Assembly: GCA_036277235.1 (NCBI GenBank)
Contig: DASUNJ010000160.1
Span: 1-13,970 of the forward strand
Length of the DNA stretch: 13,970 bases
Source: DATMER01 sp036277235
GTDB lineage: Bacteria; Acidobacteriota; Thermoanaerobaculia; Multivoradales; UBA5704
Reading direction: 5' to 3'
Shown one piece after another: positions 6,816-13,439 of this stretch; the stretch's first letter is position 1; every line of letters starts with the position of its first letter. The notes below the pieces were generated by a model that worked only from the letters and a program-made list of their open reading frames with translations, made no database searches and was not told the origin of the DNA. The translations under genes and the position numbers were made by a program.

Positions 6816-8756
6816 TCAGCCCTCACGGAGCTTGGAGTCGAACATGCGCTTGCCCTGCGGCGAGGTGATCTGCGGCTGGTCGCTCGCCTGGTAATCCTCC
6901 TCGCCAGCCAGCGCGCCCTCGGACAGGTCGGGGCGCAGCTCGCGGCCGATGAACGGATCGAAACCCCGGCTCGGGAATCCGCCTCCGCCACCCTCCCCGA
7001 GCTTGTCGGTGGCCTTGTCGGAAAACTTGTCCGTGACCTTCTCCGTCGCCGGCCCCTTGCCTTCGACGGGATTTTTGTCGAATCCGGCCGACTTGTCGAT
7101 GACCGGCTTTTCGGCGTTCTTGTCGAAGTTTTTATCGAAATTCTTATCGAAATTCTTGTCGAACAGGAACTTATCGGCCACGGCCGTCTTGTCCGCGGCC
7201 AGGGACTTGGTGTCGCTGATGTCCTTGGCGAGAGACTTCACGACGGCGCACTTGACGCTCAGCCTGGCGCTCATCGTGGCCCCCGACGGGCCGATCTCCG
7301 TCACGCCTACGCACGTATCGACGCCCGCGTAGGACTTCGAGTTGGGATTCGAGGACTTGTTGAAGGTCTTCTTGTTGCCGGAGCCGGGGTAGGGATCGCC
7401 GGCATCGCCGCGGTTCACGCCCGCCTCGAGCTGCTTGAGCCCGTCGGCCTGCTTGAGCGCGACCTTCGGGTGCGCCTCGTTCGAGTTGCCGGCGATGGTC
7501 TCGTCAATGTGCCAGATGAGCAGCCCGGCACCCGGCAGGTTGGTGTCGAACTTCGCCTTCTGCCGATTCTCGACGAGGAAGTACTCGCTCCCCCCCGTGC
7601 CATCCTTCCAGAGCCGGTAGACCTTCTTGCCCGTCTTCACGTCGGCGATGTTGATGACCTGATTCGACATCTGCACGACGACGGACACCCAGCCCTGGTT
7701 GGACTTGCACCAGGCCGAGGGGTGAGCCGGCGTCAGGCCGCCATTGTTCCAGCTTCCGCCCGCCATGAGGCACCAGTTGCCGATGCCCTCCGACGTTCCG
7801 TCCGTGTCGTAGAGGTCGGGCCAGCCGAAGAGCAGGTGGCCGAGCTCGTGCGCGCAGACGCCGATGCGGGCATCCTCGGGGATCGTCAGGTAGGCAAAGA
7901 TCTTCGTTCCATCGGCGTTCAGCGCGCCGCCGGCGAGCACCCACTTGTGCGACCAGATGTCGTTGACGCTGCCGGTCTGCTCGGCGCCGGAGCCCGCGTG
8001 AATGACGATGAAGGCATCGACGAAGCCGTTGCCGTCGTTGTCGAAGGGGGCGAAGTTGACCGTCGGGTTGGCCGCCATGGCCGCCTCCCGCGCCATCGTG
8101 CGGGCATTGGGCTCGACCGGGCCGGTACCCGACTCGCCATGGGCGTAGTGGGCCATCGTGTTGCCGAGCTTGAACGGGCCGACGACCTCCCCTTCGAGAT
8201 TGATGACGCCGTTGCTGACCTCCTTGAAGTACTCCTTGACACTGCCCGTCGCGATCACCCCGGACGAGAAGAAGAGGTCCTCGAAGTGCTTCTTCGTCTG
8301 CGTCATGTTCTTGTTGCTGAAGTTGACGAGCACGACGATGACGCGCACCGTGCCCGAGAGCGGCGCGCGCTCCAGCGCCGCGCTGCGGACGACCCGCAGC
8401 GGCGTGCCAACGGGGAATTCCTCGCCCGGAATGATCAGGCCGTCGTTCAGTCCGGGGGGGTTGCGCTGGCGCAGCCGGATCAGGTTGGCGACGAGCTCGT
8501 CGACACCCGTGCTGGAAACGGCCTTCTTGGCGCTGGCTTTTTTGGCGGCGGCCTTGCGCCCGGTCTGCGGTCTCACCGCTGCCTCGGCAGCGGCCTCCGG
8601 CGGCGGCTCGGGCTGGAGCCCCAGGCGGTTGAGAGACGCCTGGATCCTCTCCTGTAGCTCCGGCGCCGGGGCTACTCGGCACAGGTCGTCACGGTGACGG
8701 CACTGCTGAACGAAACCGGACAGAAGATCGCTGGAGTTAGGAGCCTTGCGTGACAT
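6816..8756 (-). CDS. M6-family metalloprotease with Asp-Lys-rich repeat tail
   Basis: A 646-residue zinc metallopeptidase of the immune-inhibitor-A/PrtV (M6) type. The catalytic motif is HELGHLLFGWPDLYD (303-317), giving H303, E304, H307 and a downstream Asp in the usual M6 arrangement. DNDGNGFVD (239-247) resembles a calcium-binding loop. The catalytic region spans about 135-505. Residues 1-100 contain a Cys pair (C19, C26), a predicted helical stretch and an Ala/Lys-rich linker, but no hydrophobic signal sequence, which is unusual because M6 enzymes are normally exported. The tail 506-592 has eleven Asp-Lys pairs, including FDKN four times (532-547), then a Gly5 run and a conserved-looking end. 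The ATG at 8756-8754 has AGGAG seven bases upstream (8768-8764). It is the first gene of the operon with the two ATP-grasp genes, 59 bp before the next start. Confidence 0.9.
   Translation of the reverse strand: MSRKAPNSSDLLSGFVQQCRHRDDLCRVAPAPELQERIQASLNRLGLQPEPPPEAAAEAAVRPQTGRKAAAKKASAKKAVSSTGVDELVANLIRLRQRNPPGLNDGLIIPGEEFPVGTPLRVVRSAALERAPLSGTVRVIVVLVNFSNKNMTQTKKHFEDLFFSSGVIATGSVKEYFKEVSNGVINLEGEVVGPFKLGNTMAHYAHGESGTGPVEPNARTMAREAAMAANPTVNFAPFDNDGNGFVDAFIVIHAGSGAEQTGSVNDIWSHKWVLAGGALNADGTKIFAYLTIPEDARIGVCAHELGHLLFGWPDLYDTDGTSEGIGNWCLMAGGSWNNGGLTPAHPSAWCKSNQGWVSVVVQMSNQVINIADVKTGKKVYRLWKDGTGGSEYFLVENRQKAKFDTNLPGAGLLIWHIDETIAGNSNEAHPKVALKQADGLKQLEAGVNRGDAGDPYPGSGNKKTFNKSSNPNSKSYAGVDTCVGVTEIGPSGATMSARLSVKCAVVKSLAKDISDTKSLAADKTAVADKFLFDKNFDKNFDKNFDKNAEKPVIDKSAGFDKNPVEGKGPATEKVTDKFSDKATDKLGEGGGGGFPSRGFDPFIGRELRPDLSEGALAGEEDYQASDQPQITSPQGKRMFDSKLREG
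7116..7163 (-). repeat. Four tandem 12-bp repeats encoding FDKN
   Basis: Four consecutive copies of a 12-bp unit (on the + strand GTTCTTGTCGAA, GTTTTTATCGAA, ATTCTTATCGAA, ATTCTTGTCGAA) encode FDKN four times in the protease tail. Copies differ at synonymous positions only and are much more AT-rich than the surrounding gene. The array can expand or shrink in frame, changing the number of Asp-Lys pairs. Confidence 0.9.
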
Positions 8757-8876
8757 GGTGATTCTCCTGTTCTGAAAGGTGCCCGCAAACGGCTGGACCG
8801 ATAGACCGTCAGCATATCAATCAGGCTGAAAAAAAGAAAGCGCTGAATAATCTGTATATTTCTTTCTGCAGAACGA

Positions 8877-8908
8877 CAAGAGGGGAGCCGCCTTCGGCTC
8901 CCCTCTTG
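8877..8908. other. Perfect 14-bp hairpin, terminator-like
   Basis: CAAGAGGGGAGCCG (8877-8890) and CGGCTCCCCTCTTG (8895-8908) are exact inverted copies around the four-base loop CCTT. Either strand ends in CTCTTGT, so this could act as a modest terminator in both directions, although no long T-run follows. It sits between divergent genes, about 120 bp upstream of the protease start. A 5'-leader attenuator, or the 3' end of a small RNA, fits better than termination of a known gene. Confidence 0.55.
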
Positions 8909-9013
8909 TTCCCTCCAACACTCCCTCGACATCAAGCCCTCGAAGCAAACCTCCGAGGAGCCTCCCCCGCCCGACCCTTGAAGAGAGAGTAGACCCTTTC
9001 ATCGCGGCGCGGT

Positions 9014-9029
9014 ACGCATGATGATGCGT
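9014..9029. promoter_or_regulatory. Small palindrome, possible operator
   Basis: ACGCAT (9014-9019) and ATGCGT (9024-9029) are exact inverted half-sites separated by GATG. The site lies in the divergent intergenic region about 95 bp upstream of the -35 of the STAS-like gene. The size would suit a dimeric regulator, but there is only one copy and no nearby regulator gene. Confidence 0.25.
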
Positions 9030-9121
9030 GACTTTTCCGAGGCCTACGGCTCCTTTTTCCAAGAGTCCCGCTTCGAGCTTCCGGAGGCACTTCTTTCCTG
9101 CAGGAACCCCAAAAGGTCGGA

Positions 9122-9150
9122 TCGACATCGATCATTGACTCGCGTACACT
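9122..9150 (+). promoter_or_regulatory. Sigma-70-type promoter of the STAS-like gene
   Basis: TCGACA (9122-9127, five of six matches to the -35 consensus) and TACACT (9145-9150, four of six to the -10) are separated by 17 bp. Transcription would begin near 9157, only about 17 bases before the ATG, with GGGAGG (9163-9168) as ribosome binding site. Confidence 0.5.
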
Positions 9151-9173
9151 GAAGTTCTGCCAGGGAGGAACCC

Positions 9174-9626
9174 ATGATCTCCGAGCTAGCTTCTTCGGAC
9201 GAAGGAAAGATCAGCCAGCACATCAACCGCCTCGTCGCCCCCGACGTCATCTACATGCGGGTCGTGGGGGAGCTGAGCGAGGAGGACGGCCACATGATCA
9301 ACCGCCAGCACTACGAGCTCGGCAAGGACGTGGACGGCCTGTTCTTCATCTGCGACATCTCCGAGCTCGAGAGTGTCACCTCGGCGACGCGCAAGGAGGC
9401 CGTGGAGATCCAGAAGAACATGGCGATTGCCGGCGTCGTGATCCTCAAGGCTCCCTTGAAGGCGCGCATCTTCGCCAAGCTGATCCTCACGGCGACGAAC
9501 CTCTTCCGCACCGAAAAGATGCCGGTCGTGTTCGTCGATACGGAGGAGGAGGGCTGGGCCTGGATCGAGCAGCAGCGCGTGGAGTACAGGGCCCGGAAGA
9601 AGAGTCCGGCGGCCGCGGAGACCTAG
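9174..9626 (+). CDS. STAS/SpoIIAA-like protein
   Basis: A 150-residue soluble protein without signal peptide or membrane helices. The central part alternates strands and helices as in STAS/SpoIIAA-like folds: VIYMRVVGELSEEDG (25-39), GLFFICDISELESVTSATR (55-73), then GVVILKAPLKARIFAKLI (86-103) and MPVVFVDTEEEGWAWIE (115-131). The DIS-x-L segment sits where anti-sigma-factor antagonists carry their phosphorylatable Ser/Thr region. However, this lineage of SpoIIAA-like proteins often occurs alone and has no assigned partner, and no kinase or phosphatase gene is nearby. The start is well supported by GGGAGG five bases before the ATG at 9174. The gene stands alone, divergent from the protease operon and convergent with the halogenase gene. 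The fold assignment is by pattern only. Confidence 0.75.
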   Translation: MISELASSDEGKISQHINRLVAPDVIYMRVVGELSEEDGHMINRQHYELGKDVDGLFFICDISELESVTSATRKEAVEIQKNMAIAGVVILKAPLKARIFAKLILTATNLFRTEKMPVVFVDTEEEGWAWIEQQRVEYRARKKSPAAAET

Positions 9627-9668
9627 ACGGTCCCCGGGCAGCCGCCGGCCTGGTCGTTTGCTCGGTCG

Positions 9669-11099
9669 TCAGACCTGCGAGAGGCCCAGGTTTCCGCGCT
9701 CCATGCGGATGAAGCGGCCCAGGATCGCGCCTTCCGCCTTGGTGCCGATGTTGTCGATCTGGCGCTTGAGGTCCACGGTCCCCCTCTTCGCCTCCGCGTC
9801 GTCCGTCTCGTACTGGTGCAGTTCCATCTGGACGTTGGTCATGTACTCCATCGTCCGGTTGAGCACGTCCGGCGGCACGGTGCCGGCCGCGATGCCGTCG
9901 GCCAGGCCGGAGACGACCGGGGTGACGGCGTCGAAGGCGAGCTGGTAGTTCTCCTTGGTCACGCCGTGCAGGTTCACCTGCTCCTGGTTGCGGATCTGCC
10001 GGTACCAGCCTGACAGCACGACGAGGAACTGGGTGTACGCGCGCCGCACGAAGGCGTCGTGGTATCCGCTCATCGTGGCCTCGTCCCACTCTCCCCGCAT
10101 CGTCGACGACAAGGTCGCCGCGGCCGAAAGACCGCCGAGGAGCGCCATGTGGATCCCCTGCGAGAACAGCGGATCGATGAAGGCCGCCGCGTCTCCGATG
10201 AGCCGGTAGTTCGGCCCGGAGAAGCGGTCGGAGGCGTAGGAGTAGTCGCGCCAGACCCTGACGGTTCCGACCTGGGTCGCGCCCTCGATCCCCGCCTTGG
10301 TCTCGCAGGAACGGGCGATCTCCGAGAGATAGAGCTCCTCGATGCTCCCGTAGTTGTCCTTGATCTGCTTGAAGCGGTCGACGTGCATGATCACTCCGAC
10401 GCTCAGCTTGCCGGGGATCGGGATGCTCCAGAGCCATCCGGTGCCGTCGTTGAACGACTCGGCGAGAGGAGCGCCCTCCATCCGGATCCCGCGCACGTCG
10501 TCGTACTCCTTGTAGTTCTCCCAGTAGCCGCCGATCGCGACGTTGGCGAAGTTCTCCTGGAACACCCGGTCCTTGTGGTACTTGGTGGCGATGAGGCCGT
10601 TCAAGCCCGAGGCGTCGATCAGGTAGTCGAACTCGATCCTGCCGCTCGTGCCGTCGTTGCGCTCCCAGGTCGCGGCCGAGAAGCCCTCGCCGTTGCGCTC
10701 GAGCTGGAGGATGCGCGTCTCCTCGAAAACGCGCACTCCGGAACGCTCGGCGTGCCGCAGCAGCATCTCGTCGAACTGCGCGCGGTTCACGTTCCACGTG
10801 TAATCGTTGTTGCTGAGGTCGGCCCACCGGATCATGCCCGGCGGCAGGTCTGCCTTCATCTTGAACCAGGCGCCGAACTTCTTGACCATGGTGGCGTCGA
10901 TCTGGTCGAACAGGTCGACGAACTTGAGCAGCGGGACGATACCGGGGAGCATCGACTCGCCGATGTGATATCGCGGAAACCTCTCCCGCTCGCAGAGGGT
11001 GACTTCCACCCCTTCCCGCGCGAGGAGAGTGCTCGACATCGAGCCGGCGGGGCCGCCGCCGATGACGAGGACCCGGGTCTTCTGAGGTAGCGTGTTCAT
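9669..11099 (-). CDS. FAD-dependent halogenase-family enzyme
   Basis: A 476-residue flavoprotein predicted to use FADH2, O2 and halide to chlorinate or brominate an aromatic substrate. It shows the FAD Rossmann motif GGGPAGS (14-20), the segment FPRYHIGESMLPG (41-53), a Lys in KKFGAWF (K73/K74) where this halogenase group keeps its catalytic lysine, the halogenase signature GWLWSIP (221-227, matching WxWxIP), and GDAAAFIDPLFSQG (302-315), which contains both the second FAD motif and the FxxPxxSxG halogenase motif. The ATG at 11099 has GGGAG seven bases upstream (11111-11107); the open frame upstream of it is out-of-frame tryptophanase sequence. It lies 38 bp after tryptophanase and is surely co-transcribed with it. 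Many proteins of this family lack proven activity, and some are hydroxylases. No flavin reductase is in the window. Confidence 0.82.
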   Translation of the reverse strand: MNTLPQKTRVLVIGGGPAGSMSSTLLAREGVEVTLCERERFPRYHIGESMLPGIVPLLKFVDLFDQIDATMVKKFGAWFKMKADLPPGMIRWADLSNNDYTWNVNRAQFDEMLLRHAERSGVRVFEETRILQLERNGEGFSAATWERNDGTSGRIEFDYLIDASGLNGLIATKYHKDRVFQENFANVAIGGYWENYKEYDDVRGIRMEGAPLAESFNDGTGWLWSIPIPGKLSVGVIMHVDRFKQIKDNYGSIEELYLSEIARSCETKAGIEGATQVGTVRVWRDYSYASDRFSGPNYRLIGDAAAFIDPLFSQGIHMALLGGLSAAATLSSTMRGEWDEATMSGYHDAFVRRAYTQFLVVLSGWYRQIRNQEQVNLHGVTKENYQLAFDAVTPVVSGLADGIAAGTVPPDVLNRTMEYMTNVQMELHQYETDDAEAKRGTVDLKRQIDNIGTKAEGAILGRFIRMERGNLGLSQV

Positions 11100-11137
11100 G
11101 TTTCTTCTCCCTCCATTCATGAAAACGAAAAAACGAT

Positions 11138-12538
11138 CTACTGAATCTCCTCGAACCGCGCCAGGAAGTGGCGCATGCTCTTGGGGATGGCGCGTGCGCG
11201 GTCGGTGAGGCGATAACCCTTGAGCTGATCCTTGTGCTGCGCGATCTCGCCCAGGATGTCGGCGACATACTCCAAGTGATCGTTCGTGTAGACGCGGCGC
11301 GGAATGGCCAGGCGCACCATCTCGATCGCGGCCAGGGTGTTCATCTGGCCGGTCTCGTCGTCGATGTCGCCCAGCATGTGGCTGCCGATCTCGGCACCGC
11401 GGACGCCGCCCTGCCGGTAGAGCTCCACGATCAACGAGTGGCCGGGCATGAGCCGCGGCGGGATCTGCGGCAGGAAGGCGCCGGCATCCAGGTAGACCGC
11501 GTGGCCGCCTGTGGGCTGGAGGAGCGGCACGCCGCGCTCGATCAGCATCTCGCCGAACAGGGCCACCTGGCCCGTGCGGAAGGCCAGGTAACTCTCGTCC
11601 AGAACTTCCCTGATACCGCGGGCGATGGCCTCCAGGTCCCGGCTCGCCAGGCCGCCATAGGTCGGAAAGCCCTCCGCGATCAGGATGCGCTGCTTGAGCT
11701 GCTCCAGCAGCTCCGCGTCGCGGGTGCAGAACAAGCCCCCGATGTTCACCAGGCCGTCCTTCTTGGCGCTCATGGTGAAGCCCTCGGCATAGCTGAAGAT
11801 CTCGCGCACGATCTCGGCCACCGAGCGCTGCCCCTGCCCCTCCTCGCGCTGCTTGATGAACCAGGCGTTCTCGGCGAAGCGGCAGGCGTCGATGTAGAGC
11901 GGGATGCCGAACTCCTTGCACAGCTCCGAGGTGGCCTTGACGTTGGCCACCGAGACCGGCTGGCCGCCGCCCGCGTTGTTGGTCATGGTCAGCATGCAGA
12001 CCGGCACCCTCTCGCGCGGCGTCTCCTCGAAGAAGCGGCGCAGCTTCACCAGGTCCATGTTGCCCTTGAACGGCAGCGTGGAGCTGGGGTCGCGGATGTC
12101 GTCGACGACCAGGTCGACGCACGTCCCGCCGTGGAACTCGATGTTGCCCCGGGCGGTGTCGAAGTGGGTGTTGCTGGGGATGATCTTGTCGTTCGAGCCG
12201 CGCAGCAGCCAGGAAAAGAAGAGGCTCTCGGCCGCCCTCCCCTGGTGGGCCGGCAGGAAGTAGGGGAAGCCGAAGACGTCCTCGACCGCCTCCTTCAAGT
12301 GGAAATAGTTGCGCGCTCCGGCGTAGGCCTCGTCGCCCTGCATCATGCCGGCCCACTGCCAGTCCGACATGGCCGAGGTGCCCGAATCGGTGAGCAGGTC
12401 GATGTAGATCGCCTCCGACGGGACGGCGAACAGGCTGTATCCGGCCTCGACCAGCACGCGTTCGCGCTGCTCGCGGCTGAGGAGCTCGAGCTTCTCGACG
12501 ACTTTGATTCGCCAGGGCTCGGGAAGCGGTTTTCTCAA
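11138..12538 (-). CDS. tnaA: Tryptophanase (tryptophan indole-lyase)
   Basis: A 466-residue PLP beta-eliminating lyase that splits tryptophan into indole, pyruvate and ammonia. Family segments include IDLLTDSGTSAMSDWQWAG, MMQGDEAYAGARNYFHL, PAHQGRAAESL, NNAGGGQPVS, DACRFAENAWFIKQRE, the PLP-lysine motif MSAKKDGLVNIGG, EGFPTYGGL and AIPRRVYT. Two places separate it from tyrosine phenol-lyase. HFDTARG has the Asp typical of tryptophanase where the phenol-lyase has Thr, and AEIGS lacks the phenol-binding Arg that the phenol-lyase has in MERG. The start is the TTG at 12538-12536, six bases after GGAGGG; it gives a length close to the 471 residues of E. coli TnaA. No in-frame ATG fits. It leads the operon with the halogenase. 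No TnaC-like leader peptide with a tryptophan was found. Confidence 0.93.
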   Translation of the reverse strand: MRKPLPEPWRIKVVEKLELLSREQRERVLVEAGYSLFAVPSEAIYIDLLTDSGTSAMSDWQWAGMMQGDEAYAGARNYFHLKEAVEDVFGFPYFLPAHQGRAAESLFFSWLLRGSNDKIIPSNTHFDTARGNIEFHGGTCVDLVVDDIRDPSSTLPFKGNMDLVKLRRFFEETPRERVPVCMLTMTNNAGGGQPVSVANVKATSELCKEFGIPLYIDACRFAENAWFIKQREEGQGQRSVAEIVREIFSYAEGFTMSAKKDGLVNIGGLFCTRDAELLEQLKQRILIAEGFPTYGGLASRDLEAIARGIREVLDESYLAFRTGQVALFGEMLIERGVPLLQPTGGHAVYLDAGAFLPQIPPRLMPGHSLIVELYRQGGVRGAEIGSHMLGDIDDETGQMNTLAAIEMVRLAIPRRVYTNDHLEYVADILGEIAQHKDQLKGYRLTDRARAIPKSMRHFLARFEEIQ

Positions 12539-12550
12539 GACTATCCCTCC
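12539..12550 (-). promoter_or_regulatory. Ribosome binding site that fixes the TTG start of tnaA
   Basis: GGAGGG (12550-12545 on the minus strand) lies six bases before TTG 12538. The nearby ATG at 12558-12556 is out of frame and closes after five codons, so TTG is the supported start. Confidence 0.75.
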
Positions 12551-12615
12551 AATGCCATACGACGACGGCAGATCAAGTGAAAGTACGCAGCTGGTTCGGT
12601 GTTGCGGGCGGCGCG

Positions 12616-12622
12616 TATTATA
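12616..12622. promoter_or_regulatory. Overlapping back-to-back -10 elements of a divergent promoter
   Basis: On the minus strand 12622-12617 reads TATAAT, a perfect -10 in GC-rich DNA, placing the tnaA start about 70 bases before its TTG. On the plus strand 12616-12621 reads TATTAT, five of six matches, about 77 bases before the cytochrome ATG. No strong -35 hexamer is seen 16-18 bp upstream on either strand, so an activator may be required. Confidence 0.5.
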
Positions 12623-12698
12623 TGTGTCGCGAGCAGGCAAAAGCGAGACAGTTGCAAGGGGTAGATCCGCCCGCGGGGCCGTCCCCGTATCTCCCCTC

Positions 12699-13439
12699 AT
12701 GAGCGAAGCCCCAGAGGAACCCGTCGAGACTCCTGAAGAGAGCCCCGAGCCCGCAGCCGAGGAGCCGGTCCCGCGCCCCCTGGCCGTCCGGCGGCATCAC
12801 TGGCTGGTGCGCGCGACGCACTGGCTCAACGCCGTGCTGCTCCTGGGCATGATCGGGAGCGGGCTCCAGATCTACAACGCGTTCCCCCACTTCGGCATCC
12901 GGGGCGAGCCATACCTGCCCAATCCCTGGGACAACATGGGCTTTCCCATGGGCGTCCGGCTCGGCGGATGGCTCGCGGGCGGGCTCAACTGGCACTTCGC
13001 CCTGGCTTGGCCGTTCGTGATCACCGGCCTCGCCTATCTCCTCTATCTCGGCTTCTCGGGCGAGTGGCGGTCGATCCTGTTCCGTCCCTCCGACGTCCCC
13101 AGGGCCGCGCAGATGCAGCTCTACTACCTGAAGCTGCGCAAGGAGCACCCGCCGCAGGGGAAGCACAACGCCCTTCAGAAGGGGGCGTACAGCTTCATCT
13201 TCCTGCTCGGCGTGCTGTCCGTCCTCACCGGCTTCGCGATGTACAAGCCGGCGCAGCTTTCCTGGCTGGTGGCGGCGTTCGGCGGGTACGAGCTCGCGCG
13301 CTACTGGCACTTCTGGTCCGTGTGGCTCTTCGTGGGCTTCTCGATCGTGCACGTCCTGATGGTGTTCCTGGTGGACCCCGCGTCGCTGCGGGCCATCATC
13401 ACCGGCAAATACCGGGGGAGGTTCCCCAGCCATGACTGA
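12699..13439 (+). CDS. Membrane b-type cytochrome (cytochrome b561-like)
   Basis: A 246-residue inner-membrane dihaem cytochrome expected to link the quinone pool to the periplasmic molybdoenzyme encoded next. After an acidic Pro/Glu-rich N-terminus (1-27) there are four hydrophobic segments, about 40-60, 95-118, 163-182 and 203-225. Histidines suited to haem ligation lie in or near them: H41, H99, H204 and H218. The overall shape matches the b561/thiosulfate-reductase cytochrome b and formate dehydrogenase gamma group. The ATG at 12699 is preferred because upstream in-frame sequence covers the promoter. No Shine-Dalgarno is seen, and a CGGGG/CCCCG hairpin (12674-12687) sits just upstream of it. 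The last 8 bp overlap the next gene, indicating translational coupling. Confidence 0.87.
   Translation: MSEAPEEPVETPEESPEPAAEEPVPRPLAVRRHHWLVRATHWLNAVLLLGMIGSGLQIYNAFPHFGIRGEPYLPNPWDNMGFPMGVRLGGWLAGGLNWHFALAWPFVITGLAYLLYLGFSGEWRSILFRPSDVPRAAQMQLYYLKLRKEHPPQGKHNALQKGAYSFIFLLGVLSVLTGFAMYKPAQLSWLVAAFGGYELARYWHFWSVWLFVGFSIVHVLMVFLVDPASLRAIITGKYRGRFPSHD

Larger units (their letters stand above)
8757..9173. other. Divergent intergenic region (417 bp)
   Basis: This is the non-coding stretch between the minus-strand protease operon and the plus-strand STAS-like gene. It holds the protease ribosome binding site (8764-8768), an AT-rich block at 8815-8875 unlike the surrounding GC-rich DNA, a perfect 14-bp hairpin (8877-8908), a small palindrome (9014-9029) and the promoter of the plus-strand gene (9122-9150). 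Short open frames across it give Arg/Ser-rich peptides with no ribosome binding site, and I do not call them. I could not settle a promoter for the protease operon, although it should lie within or upstream of the AT-rich block. Confidence 0.7.

Noticed and set aside
7116..7163. The 12-bp tandem repeats as a CRISPR or integration array
   Set aside because: There are no spacers between units, and the repeats are in frame inside the protease gene encoding FDKN.
6633..8657. Long plus-strand frame opposite the M6 protease
   Set aside because: It has repetitive Arg/Val/Asp composition typical of the antisense of GC-rich genes, with no motif; the HExxH protease is on the other strand.
8817..9135. 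Short minus-strand frames in the divergent intergenic region
   Set aside because: Their predicted peptides are Arg/Ser-rich without motifs or ribosome binding sites, and one would run through the 14-bp hairpin.
9627..9668. A terminator between the convergent STAS-like and halogenase genes
   Set aside because: The 42 bp are GC-rich, but I could not find a convincing stem with a T-run on either strand.
11100..12356. Halogenase gene extended upstream to an 895-residue fusion
   Set aside because: The added part overlaps tryptophanase out of frame; the ribosome binding site and FAD motif place the start at 11099.
12541..12558. Five-codon frame in the tnaA leader as a TnaC-type regulatory peptide
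   Set aside because: It contains no tryptophan, lacks its own ribosome binding site and overlaps the Shine-Dalgarno of tnaA.
12504..12698. N-terminal extension of the cytochrome gene
   Set aside because: It would run through the divergent promoter region and the tnaA start, and it has no cytochrome-like features.
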